Below are positions 1 to 5,759 of a stretch of 5,759 bases of DNA, piece after piece; position 1 is the stretch's first letter, and every line of letters starts with the position of its first letter. Position numbers and translations under genes: made by a program. Below the pieces are notes generated by a model, which worked only from the letters and a program-made list of their open reading frames with translations, did no database searches and was not told the origin of the DNA. The stretch is from the NCBI GenBank assembly GCA_003445555.1, contig DMDI01000254.1:1-5759 (forward strand), written 5' to 3'. The DNA is from Desulfotomaculum sp. Lineage in GTDB: Bacteria > Bacillota > Desulfotomaculia > Desulfotomaculales > Nap2-2B.

Positions 1-51
1 TATGCCTTAAAATCCTAATATGGTTGTTTATTATTTTGCCTGGGAAGATAA

Positions 52-81
52 TTGCTCAAAACCTAAAAATAATGTTATAAT
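52..81 (+). promoter_or_regulatory. Predicted sigma-A promoter with extended -10, upstream of the mutase gene
   Basis: A perfect -10 hexamer TATAAT lies at 76-81 and is preceded by TG at 73-74, giving the extended -10 form TGnTATAAT. A partial -35 box, TTGCTC at 52-57, shares the first three bases with the consensus and sits 18 bp upstream. An extended -10 can compensate for a poor -35. Transcription would begin near position 88, leaving a leader of about 45 nt that ends in the GGAGGAGG ribosome binding site. This is the best promoter I see in the window and probably drives the whole gene set. No operator can be assigned. Positions 1-51 show no recognisable gene or RNA; they may be the 3' flank of an upstream gene. 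Confidence 0.65.
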
Positions 82-119
82 ATCCAAAAATTAAATAAAG
101 GATTTTAAATTTAATAAAA

Positions 120-135
120 AGGAGGAGGTATTTTG
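120..135 (+). promoter_or_regulatory. Ribosome binding site supporting the TTG start of the mutase gene
   Basis: AGGAGG at 120-125 (within a longer AGGAGGAGG run to 128) lies 7 nt before the TTG codon at 133-135. The next in-frame ATG is about 75 codons downstream, inside the conserved domain. The strong site therefore decides in favour of the TTG start. Confidence 0.85.
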
Positions 136-1803
136 TTTAATCAAGAAAAAATAGCAGAATTACAGGCAAAAAAAGAAAAGTGGCAGGCTAAAATAGATGC
201 TCAGACTCAAAAACGCCCGGAAAGGCAAGATGAGTTTAAGACTGACGCCGGAATTAACATTAAAACAACTTACACTCCAATTGAATTAGCTGACCTGGAT
301 TACAATAAAGACTTGGGACTTCCGGGAGAATATCCTTTCGCCCGGGGAGTTCAGCCAAATATGTACCGGGGACGGTTATGGACCATGCGGCAATATGCCG
401 GATTTGGGACGGCTGAAGAAACAAACAAACGTTTTCGTTATTTGCTTGAGCAAGGACAAACGGGCTTAAGTATTGCTTTTGATTTACCCACCCAAATAGG
501 CTACGATTCCGACCATTCTTTAGCTCAAGGAGAAGTTGGAAAAGTAGGGGTAGCTATTGACTCCTTGTTAGATATGGAAACATTGTTTGAAAAAATTCCG
601 TTAGATAAAGTAAGTACTTCTATGACCATTAATTCACCGGCCGCAATTTTACTGGCCATGTATATTGCCATGGGCGAAAAACAAGGAATCTCACCAGATA
701 AATTAGAAGGTACAATTCAAAACGATATTTTAAAAGAATATGTAGCCCGGGGTACATATATTTTTCCCGTTGGTACTTCCATGCGTTTAATAACGGATAT
801 CTTTGCTTATTGTGCCAAAAATGTTCCCCGTTGGAACACGATTAGCATTAGTGGTTACCATATTCGTGAAGCTGGTTCCACCGCGGCCCAAGAAATTGCT
901 TTTACCTTGGCCGATGGTATTGCTTACGTAAAAGCAGCTATCGACGCCGGTTTAGATGTAGATGAGTTTGCCCCGCGATTATCATTTTTCTTTAACGCCC
1001 ACCTTAATTTTTTTGAAGAAGTAGCTAAGTTTAGAGCCGCACGCAGGCTGTGGGCAAAAATTATGAAAGAACGTTTTGGAGCCAAAAACTCCCGCTCGCA
1101 AATGCTTCGCTTTCATACCCAAACCGCAGGATGTACCCTAACGGCCCAACAACCTGACGTAAATGTTATGCGGGTAGCCTTTCAGGCTTTAAGTGCCGTT
1201 TTAGGAGGCACCCAATCTTTACATACTAACTCTAAAGACGAAGCCCTGGCTCTACCTAGTGAGCAAGCAGTTTTAATCGCTTTACGCACCCAACAGGTAA
1301 TTGGTTATGAGATTGGGGTGGCCGACACTGTTGACCCTTTAGGAGGTTCTTATTTTATTGAAGACTTGACTAATAAAATAGAACAAAAAGCTAAAGAATA
1401 TATTGAAAAAATTGATGAATTGGGCGGTGCCCCGGAAGCGTTGGCTTTTATGCAAAGGGAAATTCAGCAAAGTGCATACCAATACCAACAAGACATTGAA
1501 AGCAGTAAAAAGGTGGTCATCGGAGTCAATAAGTTCTTAAAAACGGAGGAACTGCCTCAAGGTTTATTAAAAGTAGACCCTGCTGTTGGAGAAAGACAAG
1601 TGGCCAAGCTAAAAAATCTTAAAACCGAAAGGGATAATGCTAAAGTAGAAACTGCCTTAAAAGAGATACGTAAAGCTGCTGCCTCAACTGAAAATTTAGT
1701 TCCCTACTTTATTGAAGCAGTAAAACATTATACTACTTTGGGAGAGATTTGCGGCGTTTTGCGCGAAGTGTTTGGTGAATATGAACAAGCACCTATTTTT
1801 TAA
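133..1803 (+). CDS. mcmA1: Methylmalonyl-CoA mutase, large (catalytic) subunit of the split type
   Basis: This cytosolic enzyme subunit catalyses the reversible, adenosylcobalamin-dependent rearrangement of succinyl-CoA and (R)-methylmalonyl-CoA. The 556 residues cover only the substrate-binding TIM-barrel domain. The family hallmarks are present: [13 protein letters not shown] (86-98), [12 protein letters not shown] (116-127), SGYHIREAG (240-248) and [10 protein letters not shown] (401-410). By alignment from memory to the Propionibacterium enzyme, Tyr88, Arg206 and His243 match Tyr89, Arg207 and His244. Tyr plus Arg is the methylmalonyl-CoA pattern; isobutyryl-CoA mutase has Phe and Gln there. 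The C-terminal B12 domain with its DxHxxG motif is absent, and 556 residues is the normal length for the large subunit of two-chain mutases, so this is not a truncation. The cobalamin-binding partner must be encoded outside the window. The start is TTG with a strong ribosome binding site. It is probably the first gene of the operon, 54 bp before the epimerase gene. Confidence 0.96.
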   Translation: MFNQEKIAELQAKKEKWQAKIDAQTQKRPERQDEFKTDAGINIKTTYTPIELADLDYNKDLGLPGEYPFARGVQPNMYRGRLWTMRQYAGFGTAEETNKRFRYLLEQGQTGLSIAFDLPTQIGYDSDHSLAQGEVGKVGVAIDSLLDMETLFEKIPLDKVSTSMTINSPAAILLAMYIAMGEKQGISPDKLEGTIQNDILKEYVARGTYIFPVGTSMRLITDIFAYCAKNVPRWNTISISGYHIREAGSTAAQEIAFTLADGIAYVKAAIDAGLDVDEFAPRLSFFFNAHLNFFEEVAKFRAARRLWAKIMKERFGAKNSRSQMLRFHTQTAGCTLTAQQPDVNVMRVAFQALSAVLGGTQSLHTNSKDEALALPSEQAVLIALRTQQVIGYEIGVADTVDPLGGSYFIEDLTNKIEQKAKEYIEKIDELGGAPEALAFMQREIQQSAYQYQQDIESSKKVVIGVNKFLKTEELPQGLLKVDPAVGERQVAKLKNLKTERDNAKVETALKEIRKAAASTENLVPYFIEAVKHYTTLGEICGVLREVFGEYEQAPIF

Positions 1804-1821
1804 AATATTTTTTTGTAATAA

Positions 1822-1837
1822 TTAATAATATTATTAA
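1822..1837. repeat. Perfect 16-bp A/T palindrome between mutase and epimerase genes
   Basis: TTAATAATATTATTAA is a perfect palindrome with no spacer, 21 bp before the GGAGG of the epimerase gene. It contains only A and T, so a hairpin would be weak, and such palindromes arise by chance in AT-rich intergenic DNA. It could be a site for a dimeric regulator, but nothing else supports that. No GC stem is followed by a T run here, so it is not a terminator. Confidence 0.35.
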
Positions 1838-1857
1838 AATTAGGGAGGGAAATATCT

Positions 1858-2259
1858 TTGATTAAAAAAATTGATCACGTAGGAATAGCCGTAAAAGATT
1901 TAGCCGCGGCAATAAAATTCTACGAAGGATTATTAGGTTTAAAAGTTACTGATACAGAAGTGGTCGAAGGTCAAAAAGTGAAAGTAGCTTTTTTGCCTAC
2001 GGGCGATAGTGAAGTAGAATTGCTGGAATCAACCACTTCAGACGGACCGGTTGCTAAATATATTGAGAAAAATGGGGAAGGCATCCAACATATAGCTTTT
2101 CGGGTGGACAACCTGGCTGAGAAACTGGCTGAACTTAAGGAAAAAGGGGTACGTTTAATAGACGAAAAACCCCGGCGGGGAGCAGGAGGAGCAATGATTG
2201 CTTTTTTACATCCCAAATCTACTTCTGGTACTTTAGTTGAATTATGTGAACGGAAATAA
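1858..2259 (+). CDS. mce: Methylmalonyl-CoA epimerase
   Basis: This cytosolic enzyme interconverts (R)- and (S)-methylmalonyl-CoA, linking the mutase (R form) to the carboxyltransferase (S form). The 133-residue protein belongs to the glyoxalase/vicinal-oxygen-chelate fold family and has two beta-alpha-beta-beta-beta modules. The first opens with KIDHVGIAV (4-12) and the second with GIQHIAFRV (75-83). Predicted metal ligands, aligned from memory to the Propionibacterium enzyme, are His7, Glu54, His78 and Glu128; Glu128 is also the expected catalytic base. The segment [14 protein letters not shown] (108-121) is typical of the family, and the length is normal. The start is TTG at 1858 with GGAGG at 1844-1848, 9 nt upstream, which places the first strand at the usual distance from the N-terminus. 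The carboxyltransferase gene follows after 25 bp. Confidence 0.95.
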   Translation: MIKKIDHVGIAVKDLAAAIKFYEGLLGLKVTDTEVVEGQKVKVAFLPTGDSEVELLESTTSDGPVAKYIEKNGEGIQHIAFRVDNLAEKLAELKEKGVRLIDEKPRRGAGGAMIAFLHPKSTSGTLVELCERK

Positions 2260-2270
2260 CACCCCGAAGG

Positions 2271-2287
2271 AAGGAGAAAAAATAATG
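2271..2287 (+). promoter_or_regulatory. Ribosome binding site deciding the carboxyltransferase start
   Basis: AAGGAG at 2271-2276 lies 8 nt before ATG at 2285. The frame is open upstream to a TTG at 2237 inside the epimerase gene. That earlier start would add 16 poorly coding residues and has no comparable ribosome binding site, so ATG at 2285 is preferred. Confidence 0.85.
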
Positions 2288-3865
2288 AGTGCACAAAAGG
2301 AAAAACCGAAGCAAATAGAATTTAAATTGCTAAGTATGCCAGAAAGACTGGAAAAATTGGATAAATACCGCCGTCAGATCGTTATTGGTGGCGGACCAAA
2401 AAGAATTGAAAAACAACATGAAGCAGGTAAAATGACCGCCCGGGAGCGACTGGATAAATTTTTTGATCTGGGCAGTTTTATGGAAATTAATCTTTTTGCC
2501 GGCAGACCCTTAACCGAAAAGATGGAGTACCCGGGCGAAGGGGTAGTTGTAGGTTTTGGTACGGTAAACGGACGCCCGGTATATGCTTTTGCTCAGGACT
2601 TTACTGTTTCGGGAGGTTCTTTAGGCCATATCCACGCTGAAAAAATTTGGCGCGTATTGGATTTAGGCGCGAAAAATGGGGCCCCGGTGGTCGGGTTCAA
2701 TGACTCGGGGGGGGCACGCATCCAAGAAGGAGTGGATGCTCTGGATGGTTACGGCGAAATATTTTATCGAAACACTATTGCCTCGGGGGTTATTCCCCAA
2801 ATTTCAGTAATCATGGGTCCTTGCGCCGGAGGGGCCGTATATTCTCCTGCTTTAACAGATTTTATTTTTATGGTCGACAAAACGAGTTATATGTTTATTA
2901 CCGGTCCCCAAGTAATTAAATCAGTTACCGGGGAAGAGGTATCTACAGATGATCTGGGAGGAGCCTTAACCCATAATCAAACCAGTGGAGTAGCTCATTT
3001 CTTCGCCGAGGATGAGGATACTTGCCTAGAAAAAATTAAAGCATTGTTAAGTTACCTTCCTTCTAACAATTTAGAAGAAGCTCCCTTAGTTCCTCCCCGC
3101 GAACCAGAAGGAAACCCGGAAGAATTACTTAACATTATTCCTGATGACCCGAACCGGGCCTACGATGTTAAAAAAATCATCCGTTTGGTGGTTGATGGGG
3201 GGGAACTTCTTGAGGTTCACGAACATTACGCGCGAAATGGAGTAGTTGGTTTTGCCCGCATAAACGGGCAGGCAGTGGGTATCATCGCTAACCAGCCAAA
3301 TCACCTTGCCGGTTGCTTAGATATTAATGTTTCGGATAAAATTAGCCGCTTTGTTCGTTTTTGTGATTGTTTTAACTTGCCTATAATTACTTTTGTAGAT
3401 GTACCCGGTTATTTACCAGGAACAGATCAGGAATACGGCGGAATTATCCGTCACGGGGCAAAAATACTTTATGCGTACTGTGAAGCTACGGTACCGGAAA
3501 TCCAAATTATTCTCCGCAAGGCATATGGAGGAGCATATTTGGCCATGAGCAGCAGGTCCATGCACGCTGACAGCTGTTATGCCTGGCCTACGGCTGAAAT
3601 AGCCGTAATGGGACCAGAAGGAGCGGTAAACATAATCAAGCGGGACGAGATTACCAAAGCCGAGGATCCTAATTTCACGCGGAAAAAGCTGGTGGCCGAA
3701 TATAAAGAGATGTTTGCTAATCCGTATGTTGCCGCTACCCTAACCTATGTAGAAGATGTTATTGACCCGCGGGATACCAGAAAAAAGATTATTACAGCCC
3801 TAAAAATGCACGCCAACAAACGGGAAACAAGACCCCGGAAAAAGCACGGTAATTTTCCGGTTTAA
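2285..3865 (+). CDS. mmdA: Methylmalonyl-CoA carboxyltransferase subunit (MmdA / transcarboxylase 12S / propionyl-CoA carboxylase beta type)
   Basis: This subunit moves the carboxyl group between (S)-methylmalonyl-CoA and biotin on the carrier protein, releasing or consuming propionyl-CoA. The 526 residues form two crotonase-like halves. The N-terminal half holds SGGARIQEG (141-149) and GPCAGGAVYSPA (178-189), the glycine-rich loops of the first oxyanion hole. The C-terminal half holds VPGYLPGTDQEYGG (373-386), RKAYGGAYLAM (411-421) and AWPTAEIAVMG (433-443), and the protein ends in the family's typical KKHGNFPV. Leu419 falls where acyl-CoA carboxylase beta subunits such as Streptomyces PccB carry the specificity Asp (422). 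My recollection is that GGAYLAM is usual in MmdA and 12S proteins, which favours decarboxylase/transcarboxylase over ATP-driven carboxylase. The carrier and 5S genes downstream and the lack of a biotin carboxylase agree with this. Two G runs lie in the gene (2707-2714 and 3197-3203); the frame stays open through both. Confidence 0.93.
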   Translation: MSAQKEKPKQIEFKLLSMPERLEKLDKYRRQIVIGGGPKRIEKQHEAGKMTARERLDKFFDLGSFMEINLFAGRPLTEKMEYPGEGVVVGFGTVNGRPVYAFAQDFTVSGGSLGHIHAEKIWRVLDLGAKNGAPVVGFNDSGGARIQEGVDALDGYGEIFYRNTIASGVIPQISVIMGPCAGGAVYSPALTDFIFMVDKTSYMFITGPQVIKSVTGEEVSTDDLGGALTHNQTSGVAHFFAEDEDTCLEKIKALLSYLPSNNLEEAPLVPPREPEGNPEELLNIIPDDPNRAYDVKKIIRLVVDGGELLEVHEHYARNGVVGFARINGQAVGIIANQPNHLAGCLDINVSDKISRFVRFCDCFNLPIITFVDVPGYLPGTDQEYGGIIRHGAKILYAYCEATVPEIQIILRKAYGGAYLAMSSRSMHADSCYAWPTAEIAVMGPEGAVNIIKRDEITKAEDPNFTRKKLVAEYKEMFANPYVAATLTYVEDVIDPRDTRKKIITALKMHANKRETRPRKKHGNFPV

Positions 3866-3913
3866 GTTTTAGATAAAAAATTGTTTTTGAAACGCTAAGG
3901 AGTGATTTAATTT

Positions 3914-4090
3914 ATGATTAAAAAAGGTCCCCGCCCAGAAGTGATAGCTGCAGTCACTGCCGCAATAGCTTCATTCTCCGTACCTACGGTAGAAAAGATT
4001 GTTAGCGTTAGCCCTGCTGAACCCGCTGTTTGGAAATGGGCTGGTGTATTTGAATTGATGATGGATAGAAAAATTAAAACAGTAATTTAA
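3914..4090 (+). CDS. Small (58 aa) putative epsilon/delta-like accessory subunit of the carboxyltransferase complex
   Basis: This short gene encodes 58 residues starting MIKKGPRPEVIAAVTAAI. An alanine-rich amphipathic helix (about 9-20) is followed by a beta-like stretch, VEKIVSVSP (26-34), and then WKWAGVFELMMDRK (40-53). From memory, this order, helix then xIxxI then W-x-x-A-G-x-x-E-L-M-x-x-R, matches the soluble C-terminal tail of MmdD/OadG-type decarboxylase subunits and the 55-residue MmdE of Veillonella. The usual membrane helix of delta/gamma subunits is absent, so the protein should be soluble or bound to the complex. AAGGAG at 3897-3902 lies 11 nt before the ATG. The gene sits 48 bp after mmdA and 47 bp before the carrier gene, the place where such subunits occur. 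A role in assembling or stabilising the complex is inference. The coding call is firm; the family call is moderate. Confidence 0.75.
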   Translation: MIKKGPRPEVIAAVTAAIASFSVPTVEKIVSVSPAEPAVWKWAGVFELMMDRKIKTVI

Positions 4091-4137
4091 TTTTAAAAAT
4101 AAAAAGTATACAATATTTATTACGGAGGAGATTATAA

Positions 4138-4572
4138 ATGAAAAAATTTAAAGTGGTAGTCAATGGTGAGCCTTTTGAAGTAGATGTGGAAGAAATAACC
4201 GGGGCCATGCCCCAAATAGATGTAAGGCCAACGGCTAGACCAGTTCCCGCGGCACCTAAAACGGCCCCTCCGCGGCCGGCACCAACAGTTACGGCATCTC
4301 CTGCGGCAACCCGCCCTGCAGCAGCACCAACCGCAGCTAAACCAGCAGTAACGGCAAAGCCAGGCGTAGTATGTGCTTTGATGCCTGGCAGCGTAATTGA
4401 TATTAAAGTAAATGTCGGGGACCAGGTAAAAACAGGAGATGTAATTATAATTTTAGAGGCAATGAAAATGGAAAATGAGATTACGGCTCCTAAAGACGGA
4501 ACCGTTAAGGAGATTAAGGCCCAAAAAGGTCAGGCCGTTAATACCGGTGATGAGTTAATTGTTATTGAATAA
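4138..4572 (+). CDS. mmdC: Biotin carrier protein (transcarboxylase 1.3S / MmdC type)
   Basis: This protein carries the carboxyl group as carboxybiotin between the MmdA-type and 5S-type active sites. The 144 residues have three parts. A short N-terminal beta segment, MKKFKVVVNGEPFEVDVEE (1-19), is typical of the family and probably docks to the complex. A flexible Pro/Ala/Thr-rich linker spans about 28-75. A biotinyl/lipoyl domain runs from about 76 to 144. The biotinylation motif EAMKMEN (107-113) has Lys110 as the residue that a biotin ligase would modify, and MPGSV (82-86) and the closing GDELIVIE are also characteristic. GGAGG at 4124-4128 is 9 nt before the ATG. Domain type and linker match the transcarboxylase 1.3S subunit and the gamma subunit of sodium-pumping decarboxylases. 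The linker is encoded by low-complexity, GC-richer DNA (about 4220-4365). Confidence 0.95.
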   Translation: MKKFKVVVNGEPFEVDVEEITGAMPQIDVRPTARPVPAAPKTAPPRPAPTVTASPAATRPAAAPTAAKPAVTAKPGVVCALMPGSVIDIKVNVGDQVKTGDVIIILEAMKMENEITAPKDGTVKEIKAQKGQAVNTGDELIVIE

Positions 4573-4586
4573 CTTATATGACTAAT

Positions 4587-4607
4587 TGTCGGCTGTCGGG
4601 TGTTAGG
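4587..4607. repeat. Three short tandem heptamer-like units after the biotin carrier gene
   Basis: TGTCGG occurs at 4587-4592 and 4594-4599, and the related TGTTAGG at 4601-4607, giving a 7-bp period. The block is GC-richer than its surroundings. Its function is unknown and it may be chance or a decayed sequence. Confidence 0.3.
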
Positions 4608-4623
4608 CTAGCTTAATATTGCT

Positions 4624-4651
4624 ATTTCTGACCTTAGATTTCTGACGGTTA
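4624..4651. repeat. Two direct repeats of ATTTCTGAC with a 14-bp period
   Basis: The 9-mer ATTTCTGAC occurs exactly at 4624-4632 and 4638-4646, in the 150-bp gap before the 5S-type gene. Two exact 9-mers so close together suggest either a duplication or paired binding sites for a regulator. The first copy overlaps the -35 box of the weak promoter candidate. No regulator can be named. Confidence 0.4.
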
Positions 4652-4655
4652 TATT
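4628..4655 (+). promoter_or_regulatory. Weak candidate internal promoter upstream of the 5S-type gene
   Basis: CTGACC at 4628-4633 matches the -35 consensus TTGACA at four of six bases, and TATATT at 4650-4655 matches TATAAT at five of six, with a 16-bp spacer. In AT-rich DNA such matches are common. The unusually long gap (150 bp against 25-54 bp elsewhere) is the main reason to list it. Read-through from the upstream promoter is equally possible, because no terminator is seen between the genes. Confidence 0.25.
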
Positions 4656-4722
4656 ATTGTAATTTTCTTCTTAAATTAATAAAAAGTCTACCCTCCAACC
4701 TTAATTCGGAAAGGATAATTTT

Positions 4723-5759
4723 ATGGCTGAAGATAGGCGAATTAAAATAACTGACACTACTTTACGCGACGGACACCAGTCTCTTTTGGCCACCCGTCTG
4801 AAAATTGAAGATATCTTGCCAATTTGCCGCAAAATGGATGAAGTTGGTTTTTATTCGCTGGAAGTTTGGGGTGGGGCTACCTTTGATACGTGCTTAAGAT
4901 TTTTAGACGAAGACCCCTGGGAAAGATTAATTTTATTGCGCCAGCACCTAAAAACTCCTTTACAGATGCTTTTACGGGGACAAAATATAGTAGGTTATAA
5001 AAATTATCCCGATGATGTACTTACAGAATTTATTAAAAGAGCATTTTACCACGGCATAAGTATTTTTCGGATTTTTGATGCTTTAAATGATATTCGTAAC
5101 TTGAGCCGGTCTATTGAAGTAGTAAAACAGGAAGGAGCTCATGCTCAAGCTACGGTGGTTTATACCATAAGCCCCGTTCATAATGTGGCTTATTATTTAA
5201 AAATTGCCCATGATTTAGTTGAAATGGGGGCAGATTCCATTTGTTTAAAAGATATGGCCGGTATTTTAACCCCTCAGGTTGCTTTTGAAATCCTTAAAAC
5301 GTGGAAAGAAAGCTTAAAGGTCCCTCTTCAGGTCCATTCTCACTACACCGGTGGTTTTGCCTCCTTGTCTTATTTAAAAGCTATTGAAGCAGGGGTAGAC
5401 ATTGTTGACTGCGCTATTTCTTCCCTGGCCCTTCAAACCTCTCAACCAGCTACAGAAACAATGGTTATGGCCTTAAAAGGAACGCCTTATGATCCTGGTT
5501 TAAATCTTACCGTCTTAAGTGAAATTGCCGCCTATTTTCAAGATGTACGTCAACATTACGCCGAATTTGACCTGGCCGCAAAAAATATAGACCCGAATGT
5601 CATAATTTATCAGTTACCCGGGGGTATGATTTCAAATTTTATTTCCCAACTAACCCAGCAAAACGCGCTGGATAAATTACCTGAAGTTTTGGCAGAATTA
5701 CCCCGGGTAAGAGAAGACTTGGGCTATCCCCCGTTGGTTACCCCAACCAGTCAAATTGT
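4723..5759 (+). CDS. Pyruvate/oxaloacetate carboxyltransferase (transcarboxylase 5S / OadA / PycB type), 3' end outside window
   Basis: This subunit transfers the carboxyl group between carboxybiotin and pyruvate, giving oxaloacetate, or the reverse. The visible 345 residues cover a metal-dependent TIM barrel and the start of the following domain. Motifs are DTTLRDGHQSLLATR (11-25), WGGATFDTCLRFL (49-61), ENPWER-like EDPWER (63-68), MLLRGQN (82-88) and PVHNV (151-155). Predicted metal ligands by analogy with 5S are Asp16, His205 and His207, with Lys176 as the carbamylated lysine. LPGGMISNFISQL (298-310) and PRVREDLGYPPLVTPTSQI (327-345) are close to the 5S sequence as I recall it. AAAGGA at 4710-4715 lies 7 nt before the ATG. 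The reading frame is open at the window edge, so it is cut by the window and not broken. Whether it ends like 5S (about 500 residues) or has its own biotin domain as in OadA cannot be seen; the separate carrier gene favours the former. Confidence 0.95.
   Translation, partial: MAEDRRIKITDTTLRDGHQSLLATRLKIEDILPICRKMDEVGFYSLEVWGGATFDTCLRFLDEDPWERLILLRQHLKTPLQMLLRGQNIVGYKNYPDDVLTEFIKRAFYHGISIFRIFDALNDIRNLSRSIEVVKQEGAHAQATVVYTISPVHNVAYYLKIAHDLVEMGADSICLKDMAGILTPQVAFEILKTWKESLKVPLQVHSHYTGGFASLSYLKAIEAGVDIVDCAISSLALQTSQPATETMVMALKGTPYDPGLNLTVLSEIAAYFQDVRQHYAEFDLAAKNIDPNVIIYQLPGGMISNFISQLTQQNALDKLPEVLAELPRVREDLGYPPLVTPTSQI

Noticed and set aside
90..115. Inverted repeat ATTAAAT / ATTTAAT in the mutase leader
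   Set aside because: The arms contain only A and T and are separated by 12 nt, so the stem would be very weak; it is expected by chance in this AT-rich leader.
1804..1817. T run after the mutase stop codon, considered as a terminator
   Set aside because: No GC-containing stem precedes the T run, and the next gene starts 54 bp after the stop.
2237..2284. In-frame TTG extension of the carboxyltransferase that overlaps the epimerase gene
   Set aside because: The extra 16 residues do not look like the family N-terminus, and the strong AAGGAG lies just before ATG at 2285.
1971..2294. An open minus-strand frame of about 107 codons opposite the epimerase gene
   Set aside because: It lies almost wholly opposite a well-supported epimerase gene, has no recognisable domain, and looks like a by-product of codon use on the plus strand.
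4101..4114. TACAAT at 4109-4114 as a -10 box for the biotin carrier gene
   Set aside because: No acceptable -35 sequence lies at the right distance, and the sequence is ordinary AT-rich spacer.
4578..4616. A 12-codon frame starting at ATG 4578, considered as a leader peptide
   Set aside because: There is no ribosome binding site, no run of regulatory codons and no attenuator-like hairpins after it.
4607..4624. Hairpin TAGC / GCTA around 4609-4624, considered as a terminator before the 5S gene
   Set aside because: The stem is only four pairs and no T run follows it.
1..5759. CRISPR arrays, tRNA or rRNA genes, transposases, att sites
   Set aside because: No spaced repeats of CRISPR size, no cloverleaf-like or rRNA-like stretches and no mobile-element proteins were seen on either strand.

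Overview
This window is a compact plus-strand gene cluster for interconversion of succinyl-CoA, methylmalonyl-CoA and propionyl-CoA, with biotin-dependent transfer of the carboxyl group. The AT-rich intergenic DNA, strong GGAGG-type ribosome binding sites, two TTG starts, the split (two-polypeptide) type of methylmalonyl-CoA mutase and the style of the proteins all suggest an anaerobic member of the Firmicutes (Clostridia, Peptococcaceae-like). The species cannot be named from the sequence.

Layout: positions 1-132 are a leader with a good extended -10 promoter (TGTTATAAT, 73-81). Then follow: methylmalonyl-CoA mutase catalytic subunit (133-1803); methylmalonyl-CoA epimerase (1858-2259); a carboxyltransferase of the MmdA / transcarboxylase 12S type (2285-3865); a 58-residue protein that resembles the soluble C-terminal part of decarboxylase delta/gamma subunits, or MmdE (3914-4090); a biotin carrier protein with an EAMKMEN biotinylation site (4138-4572); a 150-bp gap with short direct repeats; and a pyruvate/oxaloacetate carboxyltransferase of the 5S/OadA type (from 4723) that runs off the right edge. 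There is no convincing terminator, and the first five genes are 25-54 bp apart, so they are probably one operon. The last gene is probably read through from it, possibly with help from a weak internal promoter.

How the genes work together: the mutase converts succinyl-CoA to (R)-methylmalonyl-CoA and the epimerase gives the (S) form. The MmdA-type subunit moves its carboxyl group to biotin on the carrier, releasing propionyl-CoA, and the 5S-type subunit passes it to pyruvate to form oxaloacetate. All steps are reversible, so the set fits either propionate formation or propionate oxidation, and the sequence does not decide the direction. The 12S, 1.3S and 5S equivalents of a methylmalonyl-CoA:pyruvate transcarboxylase are all present. 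No biotin carboxylase and no Na+-pumping beta subunit is visible.

Most notable points: the small gene at 3914-4090, which is easily overlooked and would be an accessory subunit without a membrane anchor; the absence from the window of the cobalamin-binding mutase subunit; and the repeat-bearing gap before the 5S gene. I see a known pathway with an unusual accessory subunit, and no wholly new system.
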